Assembly (NCBI GenBank): GCA_019594025.1
Contig: JAFDUB010000104.1
Coordinates: 1 to 5,494, forward strand
Length of the DNA: 5,494 nt
DNA from: Thermoplasmata archaeon
GTDB lineage: Archaea; Thermoplasmatota; Thermoplasmata; Halarchaeoplasmatales; Halarchaeoplasmataceae
Reading direction: 5' to 3'
Shown: positions 1 through 5,494 of the stretch, in pieces
Numbering within the stretch: position 1 is the first letter of the stretch
Layout of the letters: each line of letters begins with the position of its first letter
Notes under the pieces: model-generated
What the model saw: the letters and a program-made list of their open reading frames with translations, nothing else
The model's database searches: none
Told to the model about the DNA's origin: nothing
Program-made: the position numbers and the translations under genes

Positions 1-42
1 CCTCTGCGGAATCATCTGGATACACTTACTTCCTCCACAACT
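1..42. repeat. Left arm of 42-bp inverted repeat
   Basis: This stretch is the reverse complement of 500-541, with 41 of 42 positions matching. The one difference is C33 here against the complement of A509. The match runs right up to the window edge, so the arm may be longer on the left. Beyond position 42 the two copies diverge at once, apart from a short GGTA-C resemblance if two bases are skipped. Read in + frame 3 it encodes SAESSGYTYFLHN, the same peptide frame as the right copy, where L is F. This shared coding sense argues for a duplicated or recombining gene piece rather than a structural hairpin. The arms are 457 bp apart, too far for a terminator stem. Confidence 0.9.
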
Positions 43-80
43 GGTATCAAAGCAATAACGACAAAAGAAAGGCAAACTAA
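1..80 (+). CDS. 3' fragment of a gene entering from the left (beta-helix-like tail)
   Basis: In frame 3 (codons from position 3) this reads 25 residues to a TAA at 78-80. The first 13, SAESSGYTYFLHN, match the start of the minus-strand ORF at 183-572. The last 12, WYQSNNDKRKAN, are unique and hydrophilic. The 5' part is outside the window, so the protein cannot be named. By similarity to the minus-strand partner it may be a repetitive parallel beta-helix surface protein (inference). The abrupt hydrophilic ending right after the repeat suggests truncation, a frameshift or recombination. An alternative frame (+1) is open much further, from 1 to 207, and either could be the real one. Confidence 0.4.
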   Translation, partial: SAESSGYTYFLHNWYQSNNDKRKAN

Positions 81-207
81 AATAGATATCACTATAACAG
101 AAACAGACTTCGACCTATTCCCCCCTTTATACCGCCCTTGCATTCGTGCGCTCAGCACCCTCGTGATCGGTATTTTAGGCAATTATGTGCCTCCGTTTAT
201 CCCATGA
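1..207 (+). CDS. Alternative partial ORF across the left repeat, product unknown
   Basis: In + frame 1 the sequence is open from the window edge to a TGA at 205-207 (68 codons, no start visible). It has archaeal-looking codons (ATA, AGG), a strand-like acidic stretch KIDITITETDFD and a hydrophobic C-terminal part around CIRALSTLVIGILGNYV. It may be the true end of the left gene. It could also become the continuation of the frame-3 peptide if the left repeat copy lost two bases: the right copy reads AACTACGGTACC where the left reads AACTGGTATC. It would end 25 bp past the stop of the convergent minus-strand ORF. I do not recognise a family, and the open frame may be chance. Confidence 0.22.
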   Translation, partial: PLRNHLDTLTSSTTGIKAITTKERQTKIDITITETDFDLFPPLYRPCIRALSTLVIGILGNYVPPFIP

Positions 208-572
208 ATTAGGAACGTAAAAAAGATTTCTACATCGATGAAGATCCCATGGCCTTTTGCGATTTCATCGTTATCCTCCTGCCCATCCAGGTCACGCCCG
301 ATGACCGTATCGGCGCCCATTATCTGCACGGATGAATCCTCCGATGCGTACACGCTGTGGGTGTCGGCCTCCAGGATGTTGGTGTTGTTCAGTACGCCGG
401 TGCTCCCGGGGAGGTTCTGTATGCCGGCGGGTAGAGAGAGGTCGTCACGGTCACCGTGTGTGTACGTCATGTTGGTTCTAGTGAAGTCAACGGTACCGTA
501 GTTGTGGAAGAAGTAAGTGTATCCAGATGATTCCGCAGAGGAAGTAATACTGGTAGTACGAAGTAGGCCCAC
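183..572 (-). CDS. Headless beta-helix-like surface protein fragment, possible silent cassette
   Basis: This minus-strand frame is 129 codons from a GTG at 572, and is open back to 587 with a TAG at 588-590. There is no ATG near the N-terminus and no convincing ribosome site, so it is probably a gene piece without its own start. Residues 12-24 come from the inverted repeat. Residues 25-105 are rich in Asn, Asp, Thr, Ser and Gly with alternating hydrophobic positions (for example NNTNILEADTHSVYASEDSS), the look of parallel beta-helix (PbH1-type) repeats in archaeal surface proteins. The last 20 residues turn hydrophobic (IFFTFLIHG) and do not look like a beta-helix, which hints at decay or a shifted frame. 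I counted 71 G/C in 301-420 (59%), well above most of the flanking sequence. It could be a silent C-terminal cassette, a pseudogene or a decayed paralogue; the beta-helix call is inference from residue pattern only. Confidence 0.45.
   Translation of the reverse strand: MGLLRTTSITSSAESSGYTYFFHNYGTVDFTRTNMTYTHGDRDDLSLPAGIQNLPGSTGVLNNTNILEADTHSVYASEDSSVQIMGADTVIGRDLDGQEDNDEIAKGHGIFIDVEIFFTFLIHGINGGT
500..541. repeat. Right arm of 42-bp inverted repeat
   Basis: This is the partner of 1-42, in opposite orientation. On the minus strand it encodes SAESSGYTYFFHN, inside the headless beta-helix-like ORF that runs leftwards to 183. Outside the arm, towards higher coordinates, the minus-strand frame stays open for another 46 bp before a TAG at 588-590. 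The true repeat unit could therefore extend past 541 if the left copy also continues off the window. Recombination between the arms would flip 43-499 and exchange the C-terminal tails of the two reading frames. Confidence 0.9.
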
Positions 573-618
573 CCAATGTATATATCCCTAGTTCACGTTT
601 ACATTTCAACCAAAATGC

Positions 619-626
619 TTATATTT
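619..626 (+). promoter_or_regulatory. TATA box of the ZIP transporter gene
   Basis: TTATATTT follows an A-rich, BRE-like run (CCAAAATGC) at 610-618. An archaeal start about 25 bp downstream would fall near 647-652 and leave a leader of roughly 95-100 nt that includes the ribosome site at 734-740. A second A/T run at 711-719 (TTATATTAA) lies too close to the start codon, since transcription from it would begin inside or after the ribosome site. Transcription start is predicted only. Confidence 0.5.
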
Positions 627-666
627 TAGGTACTCCTAAACCTCTACAATGTGTTACCTAAAATAT
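621..666. promoter_or_regulatory. Putative DtxR/MntR-type operator overlapping the ZIP promoter
   Basis: Two overlapping dyads are visible. TTTAGG-TACT-CCTAAA (625-640) is a perfect 6+6 palindrome with a 4-bp centre. ATATTTTAGGTA (621-632) is exactly repeated in inverse at 655-666, a perfect 12-bp inverted repeat with a 22-bp spacer. The first dyad overlaps the TATA box and the second arm sits just after the expected transcription start, so bound repressor would block initiation. The TTAGG...CCTAA core resembles iron-box sequences bound by DtxR/IdeR-family metalloregulators (family knowledge). Its position before a ZIP metal importer makes metal-dependent repression a reasonable inference. 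The regulator itself is not in this window. Confidence 0.45.
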
Positions 667-733
667 TACACAAAAGGCCAAATCGTCGAGTATTCTAGCG
701 AAGTAAAAAATTATATTAATTATCACACAAATC

Positions 734-740
734 GGGAGGT
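734..740 (+). promoter_or_regulatory. Ribosome binding site of the ZIP gene
   Basis: GGGAGGT lies 6 nt before the ATG at 747 and pairs well with the end of 16S rRNA. It fixes the start of the transporter and is much stronger than anything before the protease or mutS starts. Confidence 0.85.
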
Positions 741-746
741 TAAAGA

Positions 747-1502
747 ATGATTCCTTATTGGCTCTTAGTGACTTTGATCGGGTTGACGGCAGGAGTACTC
801 GGTACTTTAAGTGGAGGATTAGCCGTCGTCGCAGTAAAAAAAGTTCAAGATAGATTGCTAAGCGTTCTTCTGGGAGCATCGGCCGGTATAATGGCTAGTA
901 TCAGCTTCTTAGATTTAATCCCAGAGGCTATAGATGAAGGTACGATTTACACCGCGATGTTCGGTATCCTACTTGGTATAGGCGTAATAGGTATATTAGA
1001 TATAAAATTCCCACATCATCATTTCACTCTCAGTAAAGATGGAACTTCCAAAAACGGTCGTTACCTCAAAACAGGAATCCTTCTCAGCATAGGTATCGCC
1101 CTACATAATTTACCCGAGGGTGTTGCTATCGGTGCCGGTTTCATGGTCTCTTTTCATGTTGGTTTAATGCTGGCTATCTTGATCGCCCTCCATAACTTTC
1201 CGGAGGGAATGGCTGTTGCAGCCGCCATGTGTGTGGGCGGCGTAAAAACCACGAAAGTACTGTTAATTACCGCTTTGGCGGGTGTTCCCATGGGTATAGG
1301 AGCATTCATCGGTGTTGCTTTAGGGGGGGTATCGAAATGGGCCCTATCCGTCAGCCTAGGGTTCGCCGCCGGTGCCATGCTTTACATCGTGTTCGACGAA
1401 CTAATTCCCGATGCCCACAGAAAGGCAGAAGGGCACTCCGCAATAATAGGAATACTCGCTGGAATTCTCATCGGTATATTGTTTATCGGGTTACTGCATT
1501 GA
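747..1502 (+). CDS. ZIP-family divalent metal transporter (ZupT/GufA-like)
   Basis: This 251-residue inner-membrane protein should import zinc and possibly iron or manganese into the cytoplasm. About eight hydrophobic segments are visible. The two ZIP metal-site helices are intact: HNLPEGVAIGAGF with H120, N121 and E124, and HNFPEGMAVAAAM with H149, N150 and E153. The paired motifs FLDLIPEA (54-61) and VFDELIPDAH (215-224) are also typical of the ZupT/GufA branch. The loop between TM3 and TM4 (about 88-107) carries a short histidine cluster, H90-H92, and length is normal for prokaryotic ZIP proteins. The start is set by the GGGAGGT site 6 nt upstream. The promoter carries a dyad resembling a metalloregulator operator, consistent with an uptake role. 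A run of seven G (1323-1329) falls on residues 193-195 and is a possible slippage site. The family is clear; the transported metal cannot be read from the sequence. Confidence 0.95.
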   Translation: MIPYWLLVTLIGLTAGVLGTLSGGLAVVAVKKVQDRLLSVLLGASAGIMASISFLDLIPEAIDEGTIYTAMFGILLGIGVIGILDIKFPHHHFTLSKDGTSKNGRYLKTGILLSIGIALHNLPEGVAIGAGFMVSFHVGLMLAILIALHNFPEGMAVAAAMCVGGVKTTKVLLITALAGVPMGIGAFIGVALGGVSKWALSVSLGFAAGAMLYIVFDELIPDAHRKAEGHSAIIGILAGILIGILFIGLLH

Positions 1503-1521
1503 TCTGCTATCCAGGCAAAAG

Positions 1522-1530
1522 ATTTTTAAT
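1522..1530 (+). promoter_or_regulatory. TATA-like box of the protease gene
   Basis: ATTTTTAAT is preceded by the purine-rich GGCAAAAG, a BRE/TATA-like pair in the 59-bp gap after the ZIP stop. A start about 25 bp downstream would fall near 1550-1556, only about 6-12 nt before the ATG at 1562. That implies a very short leader or near-leaderless mRNA, in line with the weak AAGG at 1547-1550 as the only ribosome-site candidate. Read-through from the ZIP gene is also possible. Confidence 0.4.
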
Positions 1531-1561
1531 CTGTGGAAACGATGTAAAGGTTGTGTTGAAT

Positions 1562-3220
1562 ATGAAAGGAAAACCATTGGTCATAGTGATTTCTGTATTG
1601 CTCATTCTTCCTGTTTTTTTATTCACCGCTGTACCCTTGAATGAAACTTCCCAATTACAATCAACAAGTACTTTTCCATATCCTGGTGATGATTGGGCCT
1701 GGAAGATGGTGGGGGCGGATTTAGCCCATGAATTGGGAGAAACCGGTGAGGGGATAAGAATAGCCGTTCTCGATACAGGAATAGACTATAATCATCCTGA
1801 TCTAGAAGATAAAATGTGGGACGGTATCGGCTACGATTTTGTAAACGACAATGACGACCCTATGGATACCGACGGACACGGAACTCATGTGGCCGGTATC
1901 ATAGCTAGTGTGGCCCCGGACGCTGAATTGATGGCGTTAAAGGTAATTGAAGAAGAAGGGGGGAAATGGCAGGATGTTTCTAAAGCTGTCTTGTTTGCAA
2001 GGAATAACGGTGCAGATATAATATCCATGAGCTTTGGTGGCCGTACAAGCCCCTTGGCTCGCGCATTTGAAATACAGTTGGATTTCGCTTATAACGTAGA
2101 CGGTATTTATCTCGTGGCATCTGCGGGTAACGAGGGTACAGATACCAGATATTATCCAGCTGCCTACGATTCAGTTTCGGGGATATCTGCGGTAAATTAT
2201 GAAAAAGAGAAGACTGGTTACAGCAATTACGGAGATTGGATCGAATTGACGGCTCCTGGAGGTGATACAGATAAAAGAGTGTACTCGACTTTACCCGGCG
2301 GGGAGTATGGAAATAAGATAGGAACGTCTATGGCCACCCCATTCGTAACCGGTGTCGCTGCAATTATGCTGGGAGCGAATCCCACCTTGTCCGGCCCTCA
2401 AACAAGGGAGAAACTGTGGGAACAGGCTGTGGACCTTGGTGACCCTGATTATTATGGTTACGGTCTTGTCAACGCTTATCTCGCCGCAGGGGGACAAGTT
2501 CCTTCCTATCCTGAAAATCTTCGGGGTAGCTCTGGAAATGAATCCGCCCTTCTCAATTGGGATAGGTCTAGGTTTGACGGGCGAGCTCCCATAAACGGAT
2601 ACAACGTTTACCGTAAAACCTCCACCCAGGAACTACAGAAGATAGCAGAGGTCATGGAAGACACCTCCCAGTTCACGGATGACAACTTATCGAATGAAGT
2701 AACCTATACCTATATGGTGACCGCTTTTAACGAGTATGGTGAAAGCCCTTACAGTAATTCCATAAACTTAACACCGAGAGAATCACCTGTGGAACCCTCT
2801 AAAGTAAGAAACCTTTACGTCGTATCCAATGAAACACCTGTGGAACTTCGATGGGACGAGCCCATGGACGACGGAGGTTCTCCAATTATCCATTACAAGG
2901 TATATAGGGATGAAGAACCTGTCGGTCAACCCACGGAAACGTTCTTCTCGGATTCAGAGGCAAGAGGAGACGTTGTTTATACCGTCAGTGCAACGAACGC
3001 CGTAGGTGAGGGTCCTTTCTCCGAACCTATTCATGTATCTGTAACTGCAACAGAAGAAGATGACCCACCAGATGATGATTCCCCATCCCCCTTCCAACCC
3101 TTGCCTTCTTTGGATGATATGCCCCTATGGTGGGTACTTATACCTATATGTATAATAGTGGCACTCATAGTACTTATAATAGTTTACTCAAAGAGGAAAA
3201 AACCAAAGGGACCAATTTGA
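1562..3220 (+). CDS. Membrane-anchored subtilisin-like serine protease with two FN3 domains
   Basis: This 552-residue S8-family endopeptidase is predicted to act on the outer face of the cell. A signal peptide covers about residues 1-24 (MKGKPLVIVI then a hydrophobic core). The catalytic domain spans about 43-318, with D71 (AVLDTGID), H106 (GHGTHVAG), oxyanion Asn N190 (VASAGNEG) and S256 (GTSMATP) all present. Two fibronectin type III domains follow, about 323-415 (W333, YTYMVTAFN) and 419-497 (W431, VVYTVSATN). Then come an acidic Pro/Asp linker (498-520), one membrane helix (about 522-542) and a basic tail (SKRKKPKGPI). The topology is outside protease, inside tail. The region between signal and catalytic domain is too short for an I9 propeptide. 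The frame is open upstream to 1229, but that part is the shadow of the ZIP gene; ATG 1562 gives a proper signal peptide. The substrate is unknown. Confidence 0.93.
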   Translation: MKGKPLVIVISVLLILPVFLFTAVPLNETSQLQSTSTFPYPGDDWAWKMVGADLAHELGETGEGIRIAVLDTGIDYNHPDLEDKMWDGIGYDFVNDNDDPMDTDGHGTHVAGIIASVAPDAELMALKVIEEEGGKWQDVSKAVLFARNNGADIISMSFGGRTSPLARAFEIQLDFAYNVDGIYLVASAGNEGTDTRYYPAAYDSVSGISAVNYEKEKTGYSNYGDWIELTAPGGDTDKRVYSTLPGGEYGNKIGTSMATPFVTGVAAIMLGANPTLSGPQTREKLWEQAVDLGDPDYYGYGLVNAYLAAGGQVPSYPENLRGSSGNESALLNWDRSRFDGRAPINGYNVYRKTSTQELQKIAEVMEDTSQFTDDNLSNEVTYTYMVTAFNEYGESPYSNSINLTPRESPVEPSKVRNLYVVSNETPVELRWDEPMDDGGSPIIHYKVYRDEEPVGQPTETFFSDSEARGDVVYTVSATNAVGEGPFSEPIHVSVTATEEDDPPDDDSPSPFQPLPSLDDMPLWWVLIPICIIVALIVLIIVYSKRKKPKGPI

Positions 3221-3240
3221 TTCTTAGTTTAACTGGAAAG

Positions 3241-3250
3241 TTTTATTTAA
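3241..3250 (+). promoter_or_regulatory. TATA box of mutS
   Basis: TTTTATTTAA follows the purine-rich GGAAAG in the 73-bp gap between the protease stop and the mutS start. Transcription would begin near 3268-3273, leaving a leader of about 20-25 nt. The only ribosome-site candidate in it is a weak AGGT at 3280-3283, ten nt before the ATG. A separate promoter suggests mutS does not depend on the protease gene. Confidence 0.5.
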
Positions 3251-3293
3251 CCGCACCTTCTTCTACGATTCAAATTACCAGGTACGATTAAAA

Positions 3294-5494
3294 ATGACTG
3301 AATTAACTCCCATGATGGAACAATATTATCGTTTGAAAAAAGAATATCCCGACTCCATATTATTTTTTAGGATGGGAGACTTTTATGAGATGTTTGAAGA
3401 GGACGCTAAAGTAGCTGCCCGTGAGTTGGATATAGTGCTCACTACAAGGGATAAAGGAAAAGAAGATCCGATACCCATGGCCGGAGTTCCATTCCATTCA
3501 GTTGATTCCTACCTTCAAAAGATGATAAAAAAAGGATACACCGTAGCCATCGCCGAGCAGGTGGAGGATCCCAAGGAAGCAAAGGGCCTTGTAAAAAGGG
3601 AAGTCGTAAGGGTAGTAACCCCCGGTACCCTTATAGACGAGGGGCTGCTGGAGGGTGCGGCCAATAACTTTCTAATGAGCGTTTGCGGCAAAGAACGGTT
3701 CGGGATAGCTTTTGCAGATATATCTACCGGCGATTTCATCGTGACAGAAGTCGATACCTTCGAAGAACTCCTCTCCGAGGTGTCTAGAAACGAACCGAAG
3801 GAATGTATTTTACCTCCAAATCTTGAGGATACCGTGGGAAAGAAACTAAAGCAGGAAAGGGATATGATGATTCATGCTCATCGGCCTGAATCATTTAGAC
3901 TTACAAACGCTAGATCCACTCTAACAAACCACTTTGGTTCAGAATCGCTGGAACCCCTAGGTATAGAATCTAAGGATCTTGCTGTGAAGGCTTCCGGTGC
4001 AGCCCTGGATTATCTATTCGATACTCAAAAACGAGGAATAGAATATATCACCCGTCTCAGATTTTATTCCGGCGAGGGAAGAATGATACTTGATTCCACC
4101 ACTCTACGGAATCTAGAAATATTTAGAAATGTAAGAGAAGGCGGCAAAGAAGGTACTTTACTCAGTGTACTGGATGAAACCGTAACTTCCATGGGTTCCA
4201 GAAAGCTGAAGTCATGGTTACAGTATCCCCTGCTCAATCGGAAATCTATAACTTCACGTCATGAAGCGGTGGAGGAGCTCTACGACTCCATGTTTTTAAG
4301 GGACGATCTGCGAGAAAAGATGGACAGGATGGCTGATCTTGAGAGGCTGATCAGCCGGGTGGTGTACGGGAACGCCAACGCTAGAGACCTGTTACTTATA
4401 AGACGGACTTTGGAAGTTATTCCCGAATTAAGAAAACTGCTTGAAAAAGTCGAAAGCCCGTTACTAACGGACATACAACAACGTCTTGAAGTTATGGAGG
4501 ACATCCGTGAAGAACTCCGAAGGGCAATAGTGGAGGACCCTCCGACCTCTTTACGGGAAGGGGGTATAATCAAGAGAGGATACAACGATACATTGGACGA
4601 ACTCTACGATTTAACCAAGGAAGGGAAAAAGTGGATCAACCTGCTGGAGCAAAATGAAAGAAAAAAAACTGGGATAGGCAATCTAAAAGTGGGTTATAAC
4701 AAAGTGCATGGTTATTACATAGAGGTATCTAAAACTCAAACTGCAAAGGTACCAGAAGAGTATTCAAGAAAGCAGACTTTAAAAAATAGTGAACGTTACT
4801 ACACTCCGGAACTGAAGAAAAAGGAAGAAAAGATCATAAGTGCGGAGGAAAAGATAGAGGCGTTGGAGTACGAACTTTTTGTGGAGTTGAGAGATAAAAT
4901 AGGGGCGGAAGTGGAACGCTTTCAGAGTACGGCAGGTGCCGTTGCGGAGTTAGACGTGCTGACAACCTTTGCAACCGTTGCCAAACATAAGGATTACAAT
5001 CGTCCTGAGATATCCATGGACAAACGAATCGAGATAGAAGACGGTCGTCACACGGTGGTAGAAACATCCGTTAACGATTTCGTTCCCAACGATACCTTTT
5101 TAGACAATAACAAAAACAACTTTATCATAATCACTGGTCCCAACATGTCCGGAAAATCTACCTACATGAGACAAGTTGCACAGATTGTTCTCCTAGCCCA
5201 CGTGGGAAGCTTCGTTCCCGCCGAACAAGCTAAGGTAGGTATAGTTGACAGGATATTCACCCGGGTAGGTTCATTCGATGCACTCACCAGGGGGCAGTCA
5301 ACATTTATGGTAGAGATGGTGGAGCTGGCAAGTATATTACACAACGCATCCCCTGATAGTTTAATCCTACTGGACGAGATTGGAAGCGGGACTAGTACCT
5401 TCGACGGTTTGAGCATAGCTTGGGCGGTCACCGAATATATATCCACCAAGATAGGTGCTAAGACATTATTTGCCACCCATTATCATGAGCTTAC
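3294..5494 (+). CDS. DNA mismatch repair protein MutS (3' end cut by window)
   Basis: MutS binds base mismatches and small loops as a dimer and, with ATP, recruits MutL. The window holds 733 complete codons of a protein normally about 850-870 long, so the C-terminal helix-turn-helix and tetramer/clamp-binding part are missing only because the window ends. The N-terminus starts with the standard LTPMM-x-QY motif, which supports ATG 3294. The mismatch motif is FFRMGDFYEMF with F30 and E32. The connector follows (about 125-250), then the lever/core with the clamp insert (LKVGYNKVHGYYIEVSK, 464-480). The ATPase has Walker A GPNMSGKST (615-623), TFMVEMVE, Walker B LILLDE (690-695, E695), and ATHYHELT at the edge. 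The conserved GRGTST after Walker B reads GSGTST (S698), an unusual change. The sequence is close to bacterial MutS1 and probably traces to a transfer into archaea (inference from the patchy archaeal distribution). An A8 run at 4661-4668 is a possible slippage site. A mutL neighbour, if present, would lie to the right. Confidence 0.97.
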   Translation, partial: MTELTPMMEQYYRLKKEYPDSILFFRMGDFYEMFEEDAKVAARELDIVLTTRDKGKEDPIPMAGVPFHSVDSYLQKMIKKGYTVAIAEQVEDPKEAKGLVKREVVRVVTPGTLIDEGLLEGAANNFLMSVCGKERFGIAFADISTGDFIVTEVDTFEELLSEVSRNEPKECILPPNLEDTVGKKLKQERDMMIHAHRPESFRLTNARSTLTNHFGSESLEPLGIESKDLAVKASGAALDYLFDTQKRGIEYITRLRFYSGEGRMILDSTTLRNLEIFRNVREGGKEGTLLSVLDETVTSMGSRKLKSWLQYPLLNRKSITSRHEAVEELYDSMFLRDDLREKMDRMADLERLISRVVYGNANARDLLLIRRTLEVIPELRKLLEKVESPLLTDIQQRLEVMEDIREELRRAIVEDPPTSLREGGIIKRGYNDTLDELYDLTKEGKKWINLLEQNERKKTGIGNLKVGYNKVHGYYIEVSKTQTAKVPEEYSRKQTLKNSERYYTPELKKKEEKIISAEEKIEALEYELFVELRDKIGAEVERFQSTAGAVAELDVLTTFATVAKHKDYNRPEISMDKRIEIEDGRHTVVETSVNDFVPNDTFLDNNKNNFIIITGPNMSGKSTYMRQVAQIVLLAHVGSFVPAEQAKVGIVDRIFTRVGSFDALTRGQSTFMVEMVELASILHNASPDSLILLDEIGSGTSTFDGLSIAWAVTEYISTKIGAKTLFATHYHEL

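Noticed and set aside
125..133. Minus-strand TATAAAG preceded by GGGCGG, resembling a BRE/TATA pair
   Set aside because: It would drive a transcript leftwards, antisense to the left gene fragment, with no ORF in view to serve. The match is short and could be chance.
146..158. Small hairpin GTGC-GCTCA-GCAC as a terminator or RNA gene piece
   Set aside because: The stem is only four base pairs, with no T run after it and no tRNA-like cloverleaf around it.
238..501. Plus-strand ORF of 87 codons opposite the beta-helix-like ORF
   Set aside because: It is antisense to a frame with recognisable repeat-like residue pattern, has no ribosome site, and its residues look like a shadow translation.
711..719. 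TTATATTAA as the main ZIP promoter
   Set aside because: Transcription about 25 bp downstream would begin inside or past the GGGAGGT ribosome site, making that strong site useless.
658..879. Minus-strand ORF covering the ZIP promoter and gene start
   Set aside because: It overlaps a strong ZIP coding start and the control region, with no family features of its own.
1229..1561. In-frame N-terminal extension of the protease by 111 codons
   Set aside because: It translates the ZIP gene in another frame into an Arg-rich, non-secretory sequence. ATG 1562 gives a clean signal peptide and has a TATA-like element just upstream.
2784..2846. Direct repeat CACCTGTGGAAC at 2784-2795 and 2835-2846
   Set aside because: It is a 12-bp match within FN3 coding sequence, in frame and 51 bp apart, most simply explained by similar Thr/Ser-Pro-Val-Glu codons rather than a functional element.
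5162..5476. Minus-strand ORFs opposite mutS (also at 3515-3739, 4280-4585, 4834-5067)
   Set aside because: All lie opposite continuous, highly conserved MutS coding sequence and show no domain or ribosome site.

Overview
The window most likely comes from an archaeon, possibly of the Thermoplasmatota side of the Euryarchaeota (lineage is inference, moderate to low confidence). The evidence is promoter style (A/T-rich TATA-like boxes preceded by purine-rich BRE-like bases, no clear bacterial -35/-10 pairs), heavy use of AGA/AGG and ATA codons, and a secreted subtilase with fibronectin-type domains and a C-terminal membrane anchor with a Lys/Arg-rich tail. The MutS is of the bacterial-like MutS1 type, which occurs patchily in archaea.

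Layout. Positions 1-587 are a disturbed, accessory-looking stretch. A 42-bp inverted repeat (41/42 matches) lies at 1-42 and 500-541. The left copy is read in + frame 3 as the end of a truncated gene entering from the left. The right copy is read in the same peptide frame on the minus strand, inside a headless ORF that resembles a parallel beta-helix surface protein. The 457 bp between the copies could be an invertible segment that swaps C-terminal tails. Positions 81-182 hold no other convincing gene. Positions 588-746 are a control region with a TATA box and a TTTAGG-N4-CCTAAA dyad plus a second arm, resembling a DtxR/MntR-family operator. They precede a ZIP-family metal transporter (747-1502), whose uptake role fits metal-responsive control.

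Positions 1562-3220 encode a membrane-anchored subtilisin-like protease with an intact catalytic triad, two fibronectin type III domains and no visible I9 propeptide domain. Positions 3294 to the right edge encode mutS (733 complete codons, 3' end cut off), with an intact mismatch-reading Phe-x-Glu motif, Walker A and Walker B. Its conserved GRGTST signature reads GSGTST.

The three complete-start genes all point rightwards, but each has its own promoter-like element in the preceding gap (159, 59 and 73 bp). They look like neighbours transcribed separately rather than one functional operon. I see no RNA genes, CRISPR array, insertion sequence or convincing terminator. The most unusual signals are the coding inverted repeat at the left edge and the putative metalloregulator operator.
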